Below, piece after piece: positions 33,806-42,708 of a stretch of 64,000 nucleotides of DNA. How positions within the stretch are numbered: the first letter of the stretch is position 1; each line of letters opens with the position of its first letter. This DNA comes from Burkholderiaceae bacterium. GTDB taxonomy: Bacteria > Pseudomonadota > Gammaproteobacteria > Burkholderiales > Burkholderiaceae_E. The notes under the pieces are model-generated. The model was not told the origin of the DNA. It saw nothing but the letters and a program-made list of their open reading frames with translations, and searched no databases. The stretch is taken from positions 18,629-82,628 of the forward strand of contig JAHBZV010000007.1 of assembly GCA_019635275.1 (NCBI GenBank). Reading direction: 5' to 3'. Position numbers and translations under genes: made by a program.

Positions 33806-36800
33806 TGCAGTTCATCACGAACGGCCCGGATATCCCCGATGCGCTTCTGCAGGCACACGAGGAAGGCCGCGTGGTGTTCTTCTGCGGAGCGGGCGCTTCC
33901 TATCGCGCTGGGCTTCCTGGTTTCGAGGGCCTGGTTCAAGAGATCTATCGGTACAACCGTACGGTGCCCTCGGAAATTGAACTCGAGGCGTTGGCGCGTA
34001 AGCAATTCGATGCCACCCTCGACCTGCTGGAGCGACGCCCGCCAGGCCAGCGCCGTGCCGTCCGCCGCGCGTTAGCACAGGCGCTGAAGCCGAAGTTGCG
34101 CCGCAAGGGCGCCACCGATACGCATGCAGCGCTGCTGCGACTGGCGCGCAACCGTGAAGGCGCGCTGCGGCTAGTCACCACGAACTTCGACCGCGTCTTT
34201 CATGCCGCGGCCAAGCGCTCCGGGCAAGTGTTCCAGGAACATGCGGCGCCGATGTTGCCGATCCCGAAGAACAGCCGCTGGAAGGGGCTGGTCTATCTGC
34301 ACGGCCTGCTGCCCGAGAAAGCGGACGACACGGCCTTGGATCGGCTGGTAGTCACCAGCGGGGACTTCGGGCTGGCCTACCTGACCGAGCGCTGGGCGGC
34401 GCGCTTTGTAAGCGAGCTGTTCCGCAACTACGTGGTGTGCTTCGTCGGCTACAGCATCACCGACCCTGTGCTTCGCTACATGATGGACGCCTTGGCAGCC
34501 GACCGCAGGCTGGGCGAAGTCACGCCGCAGGCTTGGGCGCTGGGCGACTGCGAGCCTGGACAGGAAGCGCGCAAGACGATCGAGTGGGAAGCCAAGGGCG
34601 TCACGCCGATCCTGTACCACGTGACGGCCGGCACGCACGACCATTCCGCGCTGCACGAGACGTTGCACGCCTGGGCGGAGACCTACCGAGACGGTGTGAC
34701 GGGCAAGGAGCGCATCGTGGTCGCGCATGCATTGGCACGGCCCTCGGCCAGCACGCGCCAGGATGACTTTGTGGGCCGGATGCTGTGGGCCTTGTCGGAC
34801 CCGTCCGGTCTACCAGCCAGTCGGTTTGCGGAGTTCAATCCGGTGCCATCACTGGACTGGCTGCTGGATGCCTTTGCCGTAGACCGGTATGGGCATACCG
34901 ACCTTGCCCGGTTCGGCGTGCCACCGCGAGACAAGTTCGACGCAAAGCTGCGGTTCAGCCTCATCCACCGCCCGGCCCCGTACCCACTCGCGCCGCCGAT
35001 GCGGCTGGTTGCCTGGGGCGTCTCGCACGCGCAGTGGGACCATGTGATGGTCCAGCTCGCGCGCTGGCTGGTGCGGCACTTGAATGATCCGCGGCTGGTT
35101 CTGTGGATCGCGGAGCGTGGCGGCCAGCTGCACGAGCAATGGATCTGGCAGATCGAGCACGAACTGGATCGCCTGACGCGGCTGGAACGCGACGGCAAGA
35201 CGACTGAGCTAGATGACATTCGCGCCCACGCCGCCAATGCCATCCCGGGGCCGCTGATGCGAACCGTGTGGCGCCTGCTGTTCAGCGGGTGCGTCAAGTC
35301 GCCGTGGCGCGAATCCGACCTCTACCGGTGGAAGAGCCGGCTAAAGCGCGAGGGTTTGACGGCCACACTGCGGCTGGAGCTGCGTGAGCTTCTGTCGCCC
35401 AAGGTGAGCTTGCGGAAGCCATTCCGTTGGAGCGAGGAGTCGGTTAGCGTCGACGAGCCCACGAGTCTGCGGCAACTGGTGGACTGGGAGCTGGCGCTGG
35501 CCGCCGATCATGTGCACTCGGCCTTGCGCGACTTGGCCGATGCGCAATGGCAAGCGGCCTTGCCGTCGCTGCTGGAGGATTTCCAGCAGCTTCTGCGCGA
35601 TGCGCTGGATCTCCTGCGCGAATTGGGTGAGGCCGACGAGCGGAGCGACCGCTCCCTTTGGGATATCCCCTCGATCAGCCCGCACTGGCAGAACCGGGGC
35701 TTCCGCGACTGGGTGTCCTTGATTGAGCTGCTGCGGGATGCGTGGTTAGCGGTGCGCAGTACCGATGGAGTTCGCGCGGCGCGGATCGCGGCGGCGTGGT
35801 TCGAACTTCCGTACCCTACCTTCAAGCGTCTTGCCCTGTTCGCTGCGAGCCAGGAGGGATGCATTGCCCCCGAGCGATGGGTGGACTGGTTGGTGGCCGA
35901 TGATGCTTGGTGGCTGTGGGCGGTTGATACGCGGCGGGAGGTGTTGCGGCTGCTGGTGTTGCAGGGTGGCCAGTTGACGCCGGCGTCGCAGGAACGGCTT
36001 GAGTCGGCCATTCTGGCAGGGCCGCCACGCGAGATGTACCGAGACGGTCTCGAGCCCGATCGATGGCAAGACCTAGTTGCTAAATCGGTCTGGCTACACT
36101 TGGCCAAGCTGGGCGTATCCGGCCGGGCCCTCGGTGCGACCAGTGCGGCGCGGTTGGCGGAGCTTTCGCAAAAGCACCCGCAATGGCAATTGGCGGCCAA
36201 TGAGCGCGATGAGTTCTCGCATTGGATGAGTGGCACCGGCGACCCGGGCTTCGACGAAAGCCGGGAGGTCGATATCGCCCCACGCAAGAGGCGCGACCTC
36301 GTGCACTGGCTCGTCAAGCCGCAACCGGAACGGCGCCCGTTCGACGAGAGCACGTGGCGCGACGTCTGTCGAACCCGGTTCTTTCACAGCCTGTACGCGC
36401 TGTGTGACCTGGCGCGTGAAAGCGTATGGCCGGCGGGACGATGGCGGGAGGCGCTGCAGGTCTGGAGCGAAGACGGAATGGTGTCGCGGTCCTGGCGCTA
36501 CGCCGCGCCGCTGGTGCAGACCATGCCCGAACCGGTGATCCAGGAAATCGCGCAAGGCGTGACGTGGTGGCTGGAGGCTGCATCCAAGTCGATCGAGCGA
36601 CACGAGGCGATCCTGCTGGATCTGTGTCGGAGGGTCCTGGACCTGCCGCTGGACGAGGACTCCGGCATCAGACGCGGCGATGGCGAGCCGCTGCGGCAAC
36701 CAGTCAGCGAGGCGATCAATCACCCGATTGGCCACGTTACACAAGCACTGATCAACCTCTGGTTCAATCGAGCGCCCAACGACGGCGACCGGCTTCCCGG

Positions 36801-37635
36801 GGACATCGCACCCTTGTTCACCCGGCTGTGTGATGTGCGGGTCCACCGGTTCCGTCACGGCCGAGTCCTGCTGGCCTCCCAGTTGGTTGCGCTGTTTCGC
36901 GTGGATCGCCCGTGGACCGATCAGTACCTGCTGCCACGGCTCGACTGGACGTCGGACCCGATAGAAGCCAAGGCCGCGTGGGAGGGCTTTCTCTGGTCCC
37001 CGCGCTTGTACGGGCCTCTGCTGCTTGCGTTCAAACCCCAGTTCCTCGAAACCGCGCGCCACTATGGCGAGTTGGGTGAACACGCTCAGCAGTTCGCAGC
37101 CTTCCTAACGTATGCGGCGCTGGGGCCGGTCGATGGCTACACGGCGGAGGATTGGCGCGCGGCGATTGGAGCACTGCCGAAGGAGGGGCTGGAGGAATCA
37201 GCGGAAGCACTCGCGCAGGCGCTCGAAGGGGCAGGCGATCAGCGTGAGGAGTACTGGAAGAACCGCATACAGCCGTTCTGGCAGGACGTCTGGCCGAAGT
37301 TGCTGGACCTAAGCACTGCCGGCATAGCCGAATCTCTCGCCCGGACGTGCATTGCCGCGGGCGCCGAGTTCCCTGCGGCTCTGACCACGGTTCTGGACTG
37401 GTTGCGCCCCATCGAGCATCTGCACTCCGTCATCCATCGCCTGCACGAGTCGGGGCTATGTAGCCGCTTCCCTGTCGACGCCTTGCGACTGATGGCGGCG
37501 ATCGTCGACGAACAGCCTTGGGGTGCGCCCGAACTGGGGCAATGCCTGGAACTCATCTTGAAGGCGGACGCTAGCCTTGCCCAAGACCCGGGCTGCCAAC
37601 GCCTCCGCGAGTACGCCAGAAGGCGGGGAGGATGA
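33805..37635 (+). CDS. SIR2-domain anti-phage protein, DSR1-like, in the R-M operon
   Basis: 1276 aa. SIR2 NADase domain at residues ~20-310: FFCGAGASYRAGLPGF (NAD-binding), TTNFD with Asn127, YLHG with His166, and FVGYSITDPVLRYMMDAL. Asn and His correspond to the catalytic pair of defence sirtuins. The remaining ~950 residues are helical and Trp/Arg-rich, like the large sensor region of defence-associated sirtuins; size and layout favour DSR1, but no alignment was run. Such proteins deplete NAD on phage infection (abortive infection). The GTG start overlaps the hsdS stop by one base, so expression is tied to the R-M operon. Confidence 0.82.
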   Translation: MQFITNGPDIPDALLQAHEEGRVVFFCGAGASYRAGLPGFEGLVQEIYRYNRTVPSEIELEALARKQFDATLDLLERRPPGQRRAVRRALAQALKPKLRRKGATDTHAALLRLARNREGALRLVTTNFDRVFHAAAKRSGQVFQEHAAPMLPIPKNSRWKGLVYLHGLLPEKADDTALDRLVVTSGDFGLAYLTERWAARFVSELFRNYVVCFVGYSITDPVLRYMMDALAADRRLGEVTPQAWALGDCEPGQEARKTIEWEAKGVTPILYHVTAGTHDHSALHETLHAWAETYRDGVTGKERIVVAHALARPSASTRQDDFVGRMLWALSDPSGLPASRFAEFNPVPSLDWLLDAFAVDRYGHTDLARFGVPPRDKFDAKLRFSLIHRPAPYPLAPPMRLVAWGVSHAQWDHVMVQLARWLVRHLNDPRLVLWIAERGGQLHEQWIWQIEHELDRLTRLERDGKTTELDDIRAHAANAIPGPLMRTVWRLLFSGCVKSPWRESDLYRWKSRLKREGLTATLRLELRELLSPKVSLRKPFRWSEESVSVDEPTSLRQLVDWELALAADHVHSALRDLADAQWQAALPSLLEDFQQLLRDALDLLRELGEADERSDRSLWDIPSISPHWQNRGFRDWVSLIELLRDAWLAVRSTDGVRAARIAAAWFELPYPTFKRLALFAASQEGCIAPERWVDWLVADDAWWLWAVDTRREVLRLLVLQGGQLTPASQERLESAILAGPPREMYRDGLEPDRWQDLVAKSVWLHLAKLGVSGRALGATSAARLAELSQKHPQWQLAANERDEFSHWMSGTGDPGFDESREVDIAPRKRRDLVHWLVKPQPERRPFDESTWRDVCRTRFFHSLYALCDLARESVWPAGRWREALQVWSEDGMVSRSWRYAAPLVQTMPEPVIQEIAQGVTWWLEAASKSIERHEAILLDLCRRVLDLPLDEDSGIRRGDGEPLRQPVSEAINHPIGHVTQALINLWFNRAPNDGDRLPGDIAPLFTRLCDVRVHRFRHGRVLLASQLVALFRVDRPWTDQYLLPRLDWTSDPIEAKAAWEGFLWSPRLYGPLLLAFKPQFLETARHYGELGEHAQQFAAFLTYAALGPVDGYTAEDWRAAIGALPKEGLEESAEALAQALEGAGDQREEYWKNRIQPFWQDVWPKLLDLSTAGIAESLARTCIAAGAEFPAALTTVLDWLRPIEHLHSVIHRLHESGLCSRFPVDALRLMAAIVDEQPWGAPELGQCLELILKADASLAQDPGCQRLREYARRRGG

Positions 37636-37805
37636 GCGAACGGCGTAGGCGCCGCGGCCGTATGAAAGCCGTCTTAGATGGGCCTGGTTCATCGAGCAGA
37701 TCGCCAGGACTCGGGGAGGATGAGGAGGTGCATGCCGGCATCGTGCCGGATCGGAGGGCGCGGGCGGTATCGGTCGGACGGCCTATGTCGACTCGCACGA
37801 ACTAG
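37632..37805 (+). CDS. Possible 57-aa basic peptide after the sirtuin gene
   Basis: ATG overlaps the sirtuin stop (ATGA), preceded by GGGGAGG, a good ribosome site. The product starts MSERRRRRGRMKAVLDGPG and is Arg-rich with no recognised domain. Spacing and ribosome site favour translation; composition and short length do not prove it. It may be a small accessory protein of the operon or chance. Confidence 0.3.
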   Translation: MSERRRRRGRMKAVLDGPGSSSRSPGLGEDEEVHAGIVPDRRARAVSVGRPMSTRTN

Positions 37806-37938
37806 CGTCTAGTTCCCGGTGCGCTTTCGGGGGCCGGAACCTTCGCGTTGATCCACCACGGCTACATGGCGGCTACATGAGCGAAGCAGGACCTCGTGGA
37901 CGTTAGTAGCTGCTTCGCTGGAAGCGCAGGCTAGAGGA
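37806..37938. other. Island end sequence next to tRNA-Phe, no gene seen
   Basis: Between the last small ORF and the tRNA-Phe 3' end there is no supported gene and no integrase. An imperfect inverted repeat (GTTCCCGG at 37812 and CCGGAAC near 37836) could form a stem. CGGCTACATGGCGGCTACAT is a short direct repeat of unknown meaning. No second copy of the tRNA 3' end was found in the window. Confidence 0.4.
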
Positions 37939-38014
<76 letters not shown>

Positions 38015-38096
38015 GCCGGGGCGCAGGCCAGAACGCCGCGCCCGAAAGCCGGCAATCATAGCAGAACCGGCCCGATGGTCGGGTGCCCCGCCGCCC

Positions 38097-38102
38097 TATA
38101 AT
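38097..38102 (+). promoter_or_regulatory. Consensus -10 TATAAT 7 nt before the ubiH-like ATG
   Basis: A perfect TATAAT at 38097-38102; the ATG at 38110 lies where transcription would start, so a leaderless mRNA is likely. No clear -35. Confidence 0.55.
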
Positions 38103-38109
38103 CGGGCGC

Positions 38110-39396
38110 ATGCATTCCCGCCCTGCCGTCATGCAGGCCGACGTCGCGGTCGTCGGCCGCGGGGGCGTCGGCCTGGCCACCGCGCTGGCGCTGTCGCGCG
38201 CCGGGCTCTCGACGGCGCTGGTCGGCGCGCCGCTCGCGGCCGACGCAGCCGATCCCTGGGACCTGCGGGTCTTCGCGCTGTCGCCGGCCACGCGCGCGCT
38301 GCTCGAATCGATCGGCGTCTGGCACGCGCTCGACGCTGCGCGCGTCGCGCCGGTTTACGACATGCGGGTCTTTCCGGCCTTCGGCTCCGATCGCGATCCG
38401 CTGCACTTCAGCGCCTACGAGGCGCGCGTCGATGCGCTCGCCTGGATCGTCGAGCAGCGCAACTTGTTGCGCGCGCTCGAGCAGGCAGTGCGCTTCGCCG
38501 GCCTGCCGGTCGTCGACGAGCGTTTCGACGGCATCCACGCCGATTCCGCGCCCGGGCAATCGGCCGCGGCCACGACGCCGTCGGGCGCGGGAGCGCTGCC
38601 GCCGCCGTCGCTCGCGCTGCGACTCGAAGGCGGCCGGCGGCTCGACGTGCGCCTGCTCGTCGGCGCCGACGGCGCCGGATCCCGGGTGCGCGATGCGGTC
38701 GGTCTCGGGTGGACCGTCTCCGACTACCCGCAGCGCGCGCTGGTCGCGCACTTCGATACCGAGCGGCCGCATCGCGACATCGCCTGGCAGTGGTTCGACA
38801 CCGACGGCATCCTGGCGCTGCTGCCGTTGCCCGCCGGCGAAGGCCCGGGGGCCGCGGCCGGGCGAGTCAGCATGGTCTGGTCTGCGCCGCACGAACTGGC
38901 CGACGCGCTTCAGGCGATGTCGCCCGATGCGCTCGCGGCACGGGTCCGCGAGGCCGCCGGCTCCGCGCTCGGCGCGATGACGGCGATCTCGCGCGTCGAG
39001 GCGTTTCCGCTGCGTTTGGGCCGCGTCTCGTCGATGATCGCGTCGCGCGTCGCGCTGGTCGGCGACGCCGCGCACCTCGTCCATCCGCTGGCCGGCCAGG
39101 GGATGAACCTGGGCTTCGGCGACGTGGCGGCACTGGCGCAGGTGCTGCGCGAGCGCGACCCTGGCCGCGACCCGGGCGACCGGCTGGTGCTGCGCCGCTA
39201 TGCGCGTGCGCGCGCCGAACCGGTCGCGGCGATGCGCACCACCACCGACGGCCTGCAGCGCCTGTTCGACCCGACGCGCCGGCCGGTTCCGCAGGCGCTG
39301 GCCCCGCTGGTCGAATCGATGGTCGCGCTCGGCTGGCGGGCGGTGGAAGGTTCGGCCTGGCTCAAGCGACAATTGGTGTCGCAGGCGGTCCGCTGA
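38110..39396 (+). CDS. UbiH/UbiF/VisC-family FAD monooxygenase
   Basis: 428 aa class A flavoprotein hydroxylase. FAD dinucleotide motif DVAVVGRGGVGLATALAL near the N-terminus (one base of the GxGxxG pattern retained as GRGGVG), DG-type motif LVGADGAGSRVR (~192) and GDAAHLVHPLAGQGMNLG (~318), all typical of ubiquinone-ring hydroxylases. Which ring position it hydroxylates cannot be told (UbiH, UbiF or UbiM). Start ATG 38110 versus 38131 is open; neither has a Shine-Dalgarno. Followed by a dsbC-like gene. Confidence 0.85.
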   Translation: MHSRPAVMQADVAVVGRGGVGLATALALSRAGLSTALVGAPLAADAADPWDLRVFALSPATRALLESIGVWHALDAARVAPVYDMRVFPAFGSDRDPLHFSAYEARVDALAWIVEQRNLLRALEQAVRFAGLPVVDERFDGIHADSAPGQSAAATTPSGAGALPPPSLALRLEGGRRLDVRLLVGADGAGSRVRDAVGLGWTVSDYPQRALVAHFDTERPHRDIAWQWFDTDGILALLPLPAGEGPGAAAGRVSMVWSAPHELADALQAMSPDALAARVREAAGSALGAMTAISRVEAFPLRLGRVSSMIASRVALVGDAAHLVHPLAGQGMNLGFGDVAALAQVLRERDPGRDPGDRLVLRRYARARAEPVAAMRTTTDGLQRLFDPTRRPVPQALAPLVESMVALGWRAVEGSAWLKRQLVSQAVR

Positions 39397-39461
39397 GGCG
39401 GGCGGCGCCGCTCCATGACAACCCGCGCGACCGCGGTCGCGCAGCCGAGGATGCAGGACCC

Positions 39462-40247
39462 ATGATCGATTCGAAGCGTTTCACCCGCGTCGCCGCCTTC
39501 GCCGTGGCGGTGCTGGCCGCCGCCACGCTCTGGTTCGCCGCCGCGCCGGCGCCGACGCGGGCACAGGGCGTATCAGGCAGCGATCCGGCGATCGCGCGAG
39601 TTAAGGCCGCGCTGGCGCCTATCGTGAAGGGCAGTCGTTACCAGGTCGAGGAGGTTCGCCCCACGCCGATACCCGGTATGTACGAGGCACGCCTTGGAAA
39701 CGACATGCTCTTGTACGTCGACGCGCAGGGCCGCTACATGTTCTTCCAGGGCGACTTGGTCGAGATCAAGTCGCAGCGCAACCTCACGCAGGAGCGCGTC
39801 GAGGAACTGCTCACGATCGACTTCAAGACACTGCCGCTCGATTTGGCCATCAAGCAGGTCAGCGGCAACGGCAAGCGGGTCGTGGCCGTGTTCGAGGACC
39901 CGAACTGCGGGTACTGCAAGCGGCTGCGCGCCGACCTGGTCAAGCTGGACGACGTGACGATCTACACGTTCCCGATGGCGTTCCTCGCCGCGGATTCCGA
40001 GTCGAAGGCGCGCAAGGCGCTGTGCGCCGCCGACAAGGCGCGTGCGTGGAACGACCTGCTGCTGAACAACCACGTGCCCGGCAACGCCGGCACCTGCGAC
40101 ACGCCGCTGGCGCAGGTGCGCGACCTCGCGCACAAGCTCGGCATCACGGGCACGCCGGTGCTGTTCTTCGCGAACGGCAAGCGGCTGCAGGGCTATGCGC
40201 CGCCGGAGCGCTTCAACCGGATGCTGGCCGAGAACTCGAAGGGCTGA
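39462..40247 (+). CDS. DsbC-family thiol:disulfide interchange protein
   Basis: 261 aa. Signal peptide ~1-35 (VAAFAVAVLAAATLWFAAAP), DsbC/G N-terminal dimerisation domain ~40-120, thioredoxin-fold domain with active site CGYC at 149-152 and cis-Pro loop GITGTPVLFFANGKRL. A second Cys pair (ALCAADK, GTCDTP) is probably structural, as in DsbC. Isomerises wrong disulfides in the periplasm. The 3' end overlaps convergent mltA by 35 nt. Probably co-transcribed with the ubiH-like gene (65-nt gap). Confidence 0.9.
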   Translation: MIDSKRFTRVAAFAVAVLAAATLWFAAAPAPTRAQGVSGSDPAIARVKAALAPIVKGSRYQVEEVRPTPIPGMYEARLGNDMLLYVDAQGRYMFFQGDLVEIKSQRNLTQERVEELLTIDFKTLPLDLAIKQVSGNGKRVVAVFEDPNCGYCKRLRADLVKLDDVTIYTFPMAFLAADSESKARKALCAADKARAWNDLLLNNHVPGNAGTCDTPLAQVRDLAHKLGITGTPVLFFANGKRLQGYAPPERFNRMLAENSKG

Positions 40248-41343
40248 CGGCAGGGCCGGCCGGCAGCGGTCTCGGCAACCCCTTCGGCCACAGCAGCCAC
40301 ATCCGCATCGGCTGCTTGGCGAGGCCGGCCAGGCGGCCGGCCTCGTCGCCCGATCCCCAGAACAGGTCGGCCCGCGCAGCGCCGGTGATCGCGGCACCGC
40401 GGTCCTGGCTCACCACCACCTGCCGCAACGGCGTGCCGTCGTCGGGACGGGTCGAGTCGATGAACAGCAGCGCGCCCGGGGGCACGTGCGCCGGGTCGGT
40501 GGCCACCGAGCGCATCGGCGTCAGCGCGACGCCGAGCGCGCCGGGCGGGCCGTCGTCGCCGCCGGGCAACTCGCGGAAGAACACGTAGCGGGGGTTCCGC
40601 TGCATCACGGCGGCCGCCTCTCCGGGGTGCGCGCGCAGCCAGGTCTTGATCGCGTCGGCGTCGACGGCGCCGGCCGGCAGCGCGCCGCGGGCGACGAGCT
40701 CGCGGCCGATCGGGAAGTAGGGTTGGCCGTTGTGGTCGGCGAAGCCCACGTGCATCGTGCTGCCGTCGCGCAGCCGCACGCGCCCCGATCCCTGCACGTG
40801 CAGGAAGAACGCCTCGACCGGGTCGTCGAGCCAGACCAGTTCCCGGCCTTCGAGCAGGCGCCCGGCCTCGATCTGCGCCCGCGTCGGATAGGGCGCCAGC
40901 GTGCGTTGCGCCGGCGCGGCGCCGCCCGCTGCCGCGTCGCCAGGGCGCGCGCGCATCCGGGCGCCGTCGGCGCCGCGCACGAGGTCGGGCGGCGGCCGGT
41001 ACAACGGTGCCTGGCCCGGGTGTTCGCGCACGCGGCTGCCGCTGACCACCGGCTCGTAGTAGCCGGTGAGCAGCCCCGCGGCGCCGTCGCCGCGCTCGAG
41101 CGGCCAGGCGGTGAAGTTGGCGCCGAGCCAGCCCTTCAGCGCATCGGCCGGCGGCAGGCCGGCGCACAGCGCGGGCCACGGCGCGGGCGGCCGCGGCAGC
41201 GCGCACTGCCGCGCCAGCGCCCGGTGCAACCCGGCAAGCGTGTCGTCGCTCCAGCCCGGCAGCCCGTCGAGCGCCCGAGGCGCCGGTTGCGCGGTCGCGC
41301 AGCCGGCGAGGCACAGGGCGGCGAGCGCCAGCGCCGCGCGCAC
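40213..41343 (-). CDS. mltA: Membrane-bound lytic murein transglycosylase A
   Basis: 376 aa. GTG 41343 opens a lipoprotein signal (VRAALALAALCLAGC, lipidated Cys ~15). The MltA barrel has GYYEPVVSGSR near 105 and FFLHVQGSGRVRL. The 3D domain follows (PPGALLFIDSTRPDD, VVSQDRGAAITGAARADLFWG) with its catalytic Asp residues, and ends MRMWLLWPKG. Cleaves peptidoglycan to 1,6-anhydromuropeptides. The frame is open much further upstream but nothing there resembles coding; GTG 41343 best fits the signal peptide. Divergent from a 30-aa gene. Confidence 0.88.
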   Translation of the reverse strand: MRAALALAALCLAGCATAQPAPRALDGLPGWSDDTLAGLHRALARQCALPRPPAPWPALCAGLPPADALKGWLGANFTAWPLERGDGAAGLLTGYYEPVVSGSRVREHPGQAPLYRPPPDLVRGADGARMRARPGDAAAGGAAPAQRTLAPYPTRAQIEAGRLLEGRELVWLDDPVEAFFLHVQGSGRVRLRDGSTMHVGFADHNGQPYFPIGRELVARGALPAGAVDADAIKTWLRAHPGEAAAVMQRNPRYVFFRELPGGDDGPPGALGVALTPMRSVATDPAHVPPGALLFIDSTRPDDGTPLRQVVVSQDRGAAITGAARADLFWGSGDEAGRLAGLAKQPMRMWLLWPKGLPRPLPAGPAVSPSSSRPASG

Positions 41344-41375
41344 CGGTATTCGCGCGGGGCGCTTCGGCGCAGGGC

Positions 41376-41381
41376 TAGAAT
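41376..41381 (+). promoter_or_regulatory. -10-like TAGAAT 7 nt before a 30-aa ORF
   Basis: TAGAAT at 41376-41381, then 7 nt to the ATG at 41389, suggesting a leaderless mRNA for the small membrane protein. Confidence 0.4.
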
Positions 41382-41388
41382 CCTCCCC

Positions 41389-41481
41389 ATGGACGACGCG
41401 TGGATCCTGTTCGCCGAAGCCGGCGGCGTGCTGGCGCTGATGCTGTTCTTCGTCTGGTGGACGATGCGCGGCAAGAAGTGA
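41389..41481 (+). CDS. 30-aa single-helix membrane peptide
   Basis: MDDAWILFAEAGGVLALMLF, then a VWW-containing end of the helix and the basic tail MRGKK: one transmembrane helix (~5-26) with acidic N-terminus and basic C-terminus (N-out or N-in by charge rule). Too short for normal gene calling. Support: clear start and stop, a -10-like element just upstream, free intergenic position between mltA and apaG, and membrane-like composition not expected by chance. Function unknown. Confidence 0.55.
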   Translation: MDDAWILFAEAGGVLALMLFFVWWTMRGKK

Positions 41482-41516
41482 CGCGCGTCGCGGCCGGCTG
41501 CGGCTCATCGCACTGG

Positions 41517-41897
41517 CTAGTGCAGCGTGCGCGGCATGCAGAGCGCGAACTCCTCGATCGGGACCTCGAAGCGGTGCCCGTCCTCGGCGACGAAGAAGTA
41601 GCTGCCGCGCATCGTGCCGGTGGGCGTGGCGATCTGGCTGCCGCTGGTGTACTCGAAGCGGGCGCCGGGTTCGAGCAGCGGCTGCTGCCCAACCACGCCG
41701 AGTCCCTTGACCTCGATCACGCGGTCGGTCTCGTCGCGGATGATCCAGTGCCGGCTGATCAGCTGCGCGGCGACGTTGCCGGTGTTGGCGATGCGCACCG
41801 TGTACGCGAACGCGTACTGCGCGTCGTCCGGCTTCGACTGCTCGGGCAGGTAGACGGCCTGCACCTCGACGCGGAACTGGTAGCGCTTGTCGGTCAC
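41517..41897 (-). CDS. apaG: ApaG domain protein
   Basis: 126 aa, the usual ApaG length (~125). [39 protein letters not shown] and GMRGSYFFV-type [16 protein letters not shown] are the conserved fibronectin-III-like strands with the glycine-rich pyrophosphate loop (GLGVVGQQP). Genetically linked to Co/Mg resistance in enterobacteria; biochemical role unsettled. Divergent from rpe across a palindromic promoter region. Confidence 0.95.
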   Translation of the reverse strand: MTDKRYQFRVEVQAVYLPEQSKPDDAQYAFAYTVRIANTGNVAAQLISRHWIIRDETDRVIEVKGLGVVGQQPLLEPGARFEYTSGSQIATPTGTMRGSYFFVAEDGHRFEVPIEEFALCMPRTLH

Positions 41898-41939
41898 TGG
41901 GGATTCGGGTTCGATCAGGCGGGCCGGCCGGGCCGGTCG

Positions 41940-41957
41940 CTACAATCGCGATTGTAG
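41940..41957. promoter_or_regulatory. Perfect 18-bp palindrome containing two -10-like TACAAT boxes
   Basis: CTACAATCGCGATTGTAG reads the same on both strands. It contains TACAAT on the + strand (41941-41946) and on the - strand (41957-41952), placed between divergent apaG and rpe. It could be a symmetric divergent promoter or an operator. Confidence 0.45.
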
Positions 41958-42004
41958 ACAAAGCCGCGCCGCGGCCCCGAACCAACCACAGGCAGTACTC
42001 CACC

Positions 42005-42703
42005 ATGACGCGCGCCTTCCGAATCGCCCCGAGCATCCTGTCCGCCGACTTCGCCCGCCTCGGCGAGGAGGTGAGGGCGGTCGAGGCCGCTGGCGCCGAC
42101 ATGATCCACTTCGACGTGATGGACAACCATTACGTGCCGAACCTGACGATCGGCCCGCTGGTCTGCGAGGCGCTGCGCCCGCACCTGCAGATCCCGATCG
42201 ACGTGCACCTGATGCTCAGTCCGGTCGACCGCATCGTGGGCGACTTCGCCAAGGCGGGCGCCAACCTGATCACCTTCCACCCGGAAGCATCCGACCACAT
42301 CGACCGCACGCTGCAACTGATCCGCGACTGCGGCTGTCGCGCCGGGCTGGTGTTCAACCCGGCCACGCCGCTGTTCTACCTCGATCACGTGATGGACAAG
42401 CTCGACATGGTGCTGCTGATGTCCGTGAACCCGGGCTACGGCGGCCAGAAGTTCATTCCGGCGACGCTGCCGAAGATCCGCGCGGTGCGCAGCCGCATCG
42501 ACGCGCACGTCGCGGCCGGCGGACAGCCGATCTGGCTCGAGGTCGACGGCGGGGTGAAGGTCGACAACATCGCCGAGGTGGCGCGCGCCGGCGCCGACAC
42601 CTTCGTCGCGGGCTCCGCGGTGTTCAGCGCAGCCGATCCCGACGGCGGATATCGTGGGGTGTTCGAGAAGCTGCGCGGGGCGCTCGCGGCTTCCGGGGTC
42701 TGA
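42005..42703 (+). CDS. rpe: Ribulose-phosphate 3-epimerase
   Basis: 232 aa TIM barrel. [16 protein letters not shown] (N-terminus), [17 protein letters not shown] with metal ligand Asp/His, [25 protein letters not shown] and [11 protein letters not shown] are all diagnostic. Interconverts ribulose-5-P and xylulose-5-P in the pentose phosphate and Calvin pathways. First gene of the rpe-gph-trp cluster, as in many betaproteobacteria; gph follows 5 nt after the stop. Confidence 0.97.
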   Translation: MTRAFRIAPSILSADFARLGEEVRAVEAAGADMIHFDVMDNHYVPNLTIGPLVCEALRPHLQIPIDVHLMLSPVDRIVGDFAKAGANLITFHPEASDHIDRTLQLIRDCGCRAGLVFNPATPLFYLDHVMDKLDMVLLMSVNPGYGGQKFIPATLPKIRAVRSRIDAHVAAGGQPIWLEVDGGVKVDNIAEVARAGADTFVAGSAVFSAADPDGGYRGVFEKLRGALAASGV

Positions 42704-42708
42704 TCACG

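Noticed and set aside
36094-37083. 329-codon reverse ORF within the sirtuin gene
   Set aside because: Antisense to a long intact gene, no recognisable motif.
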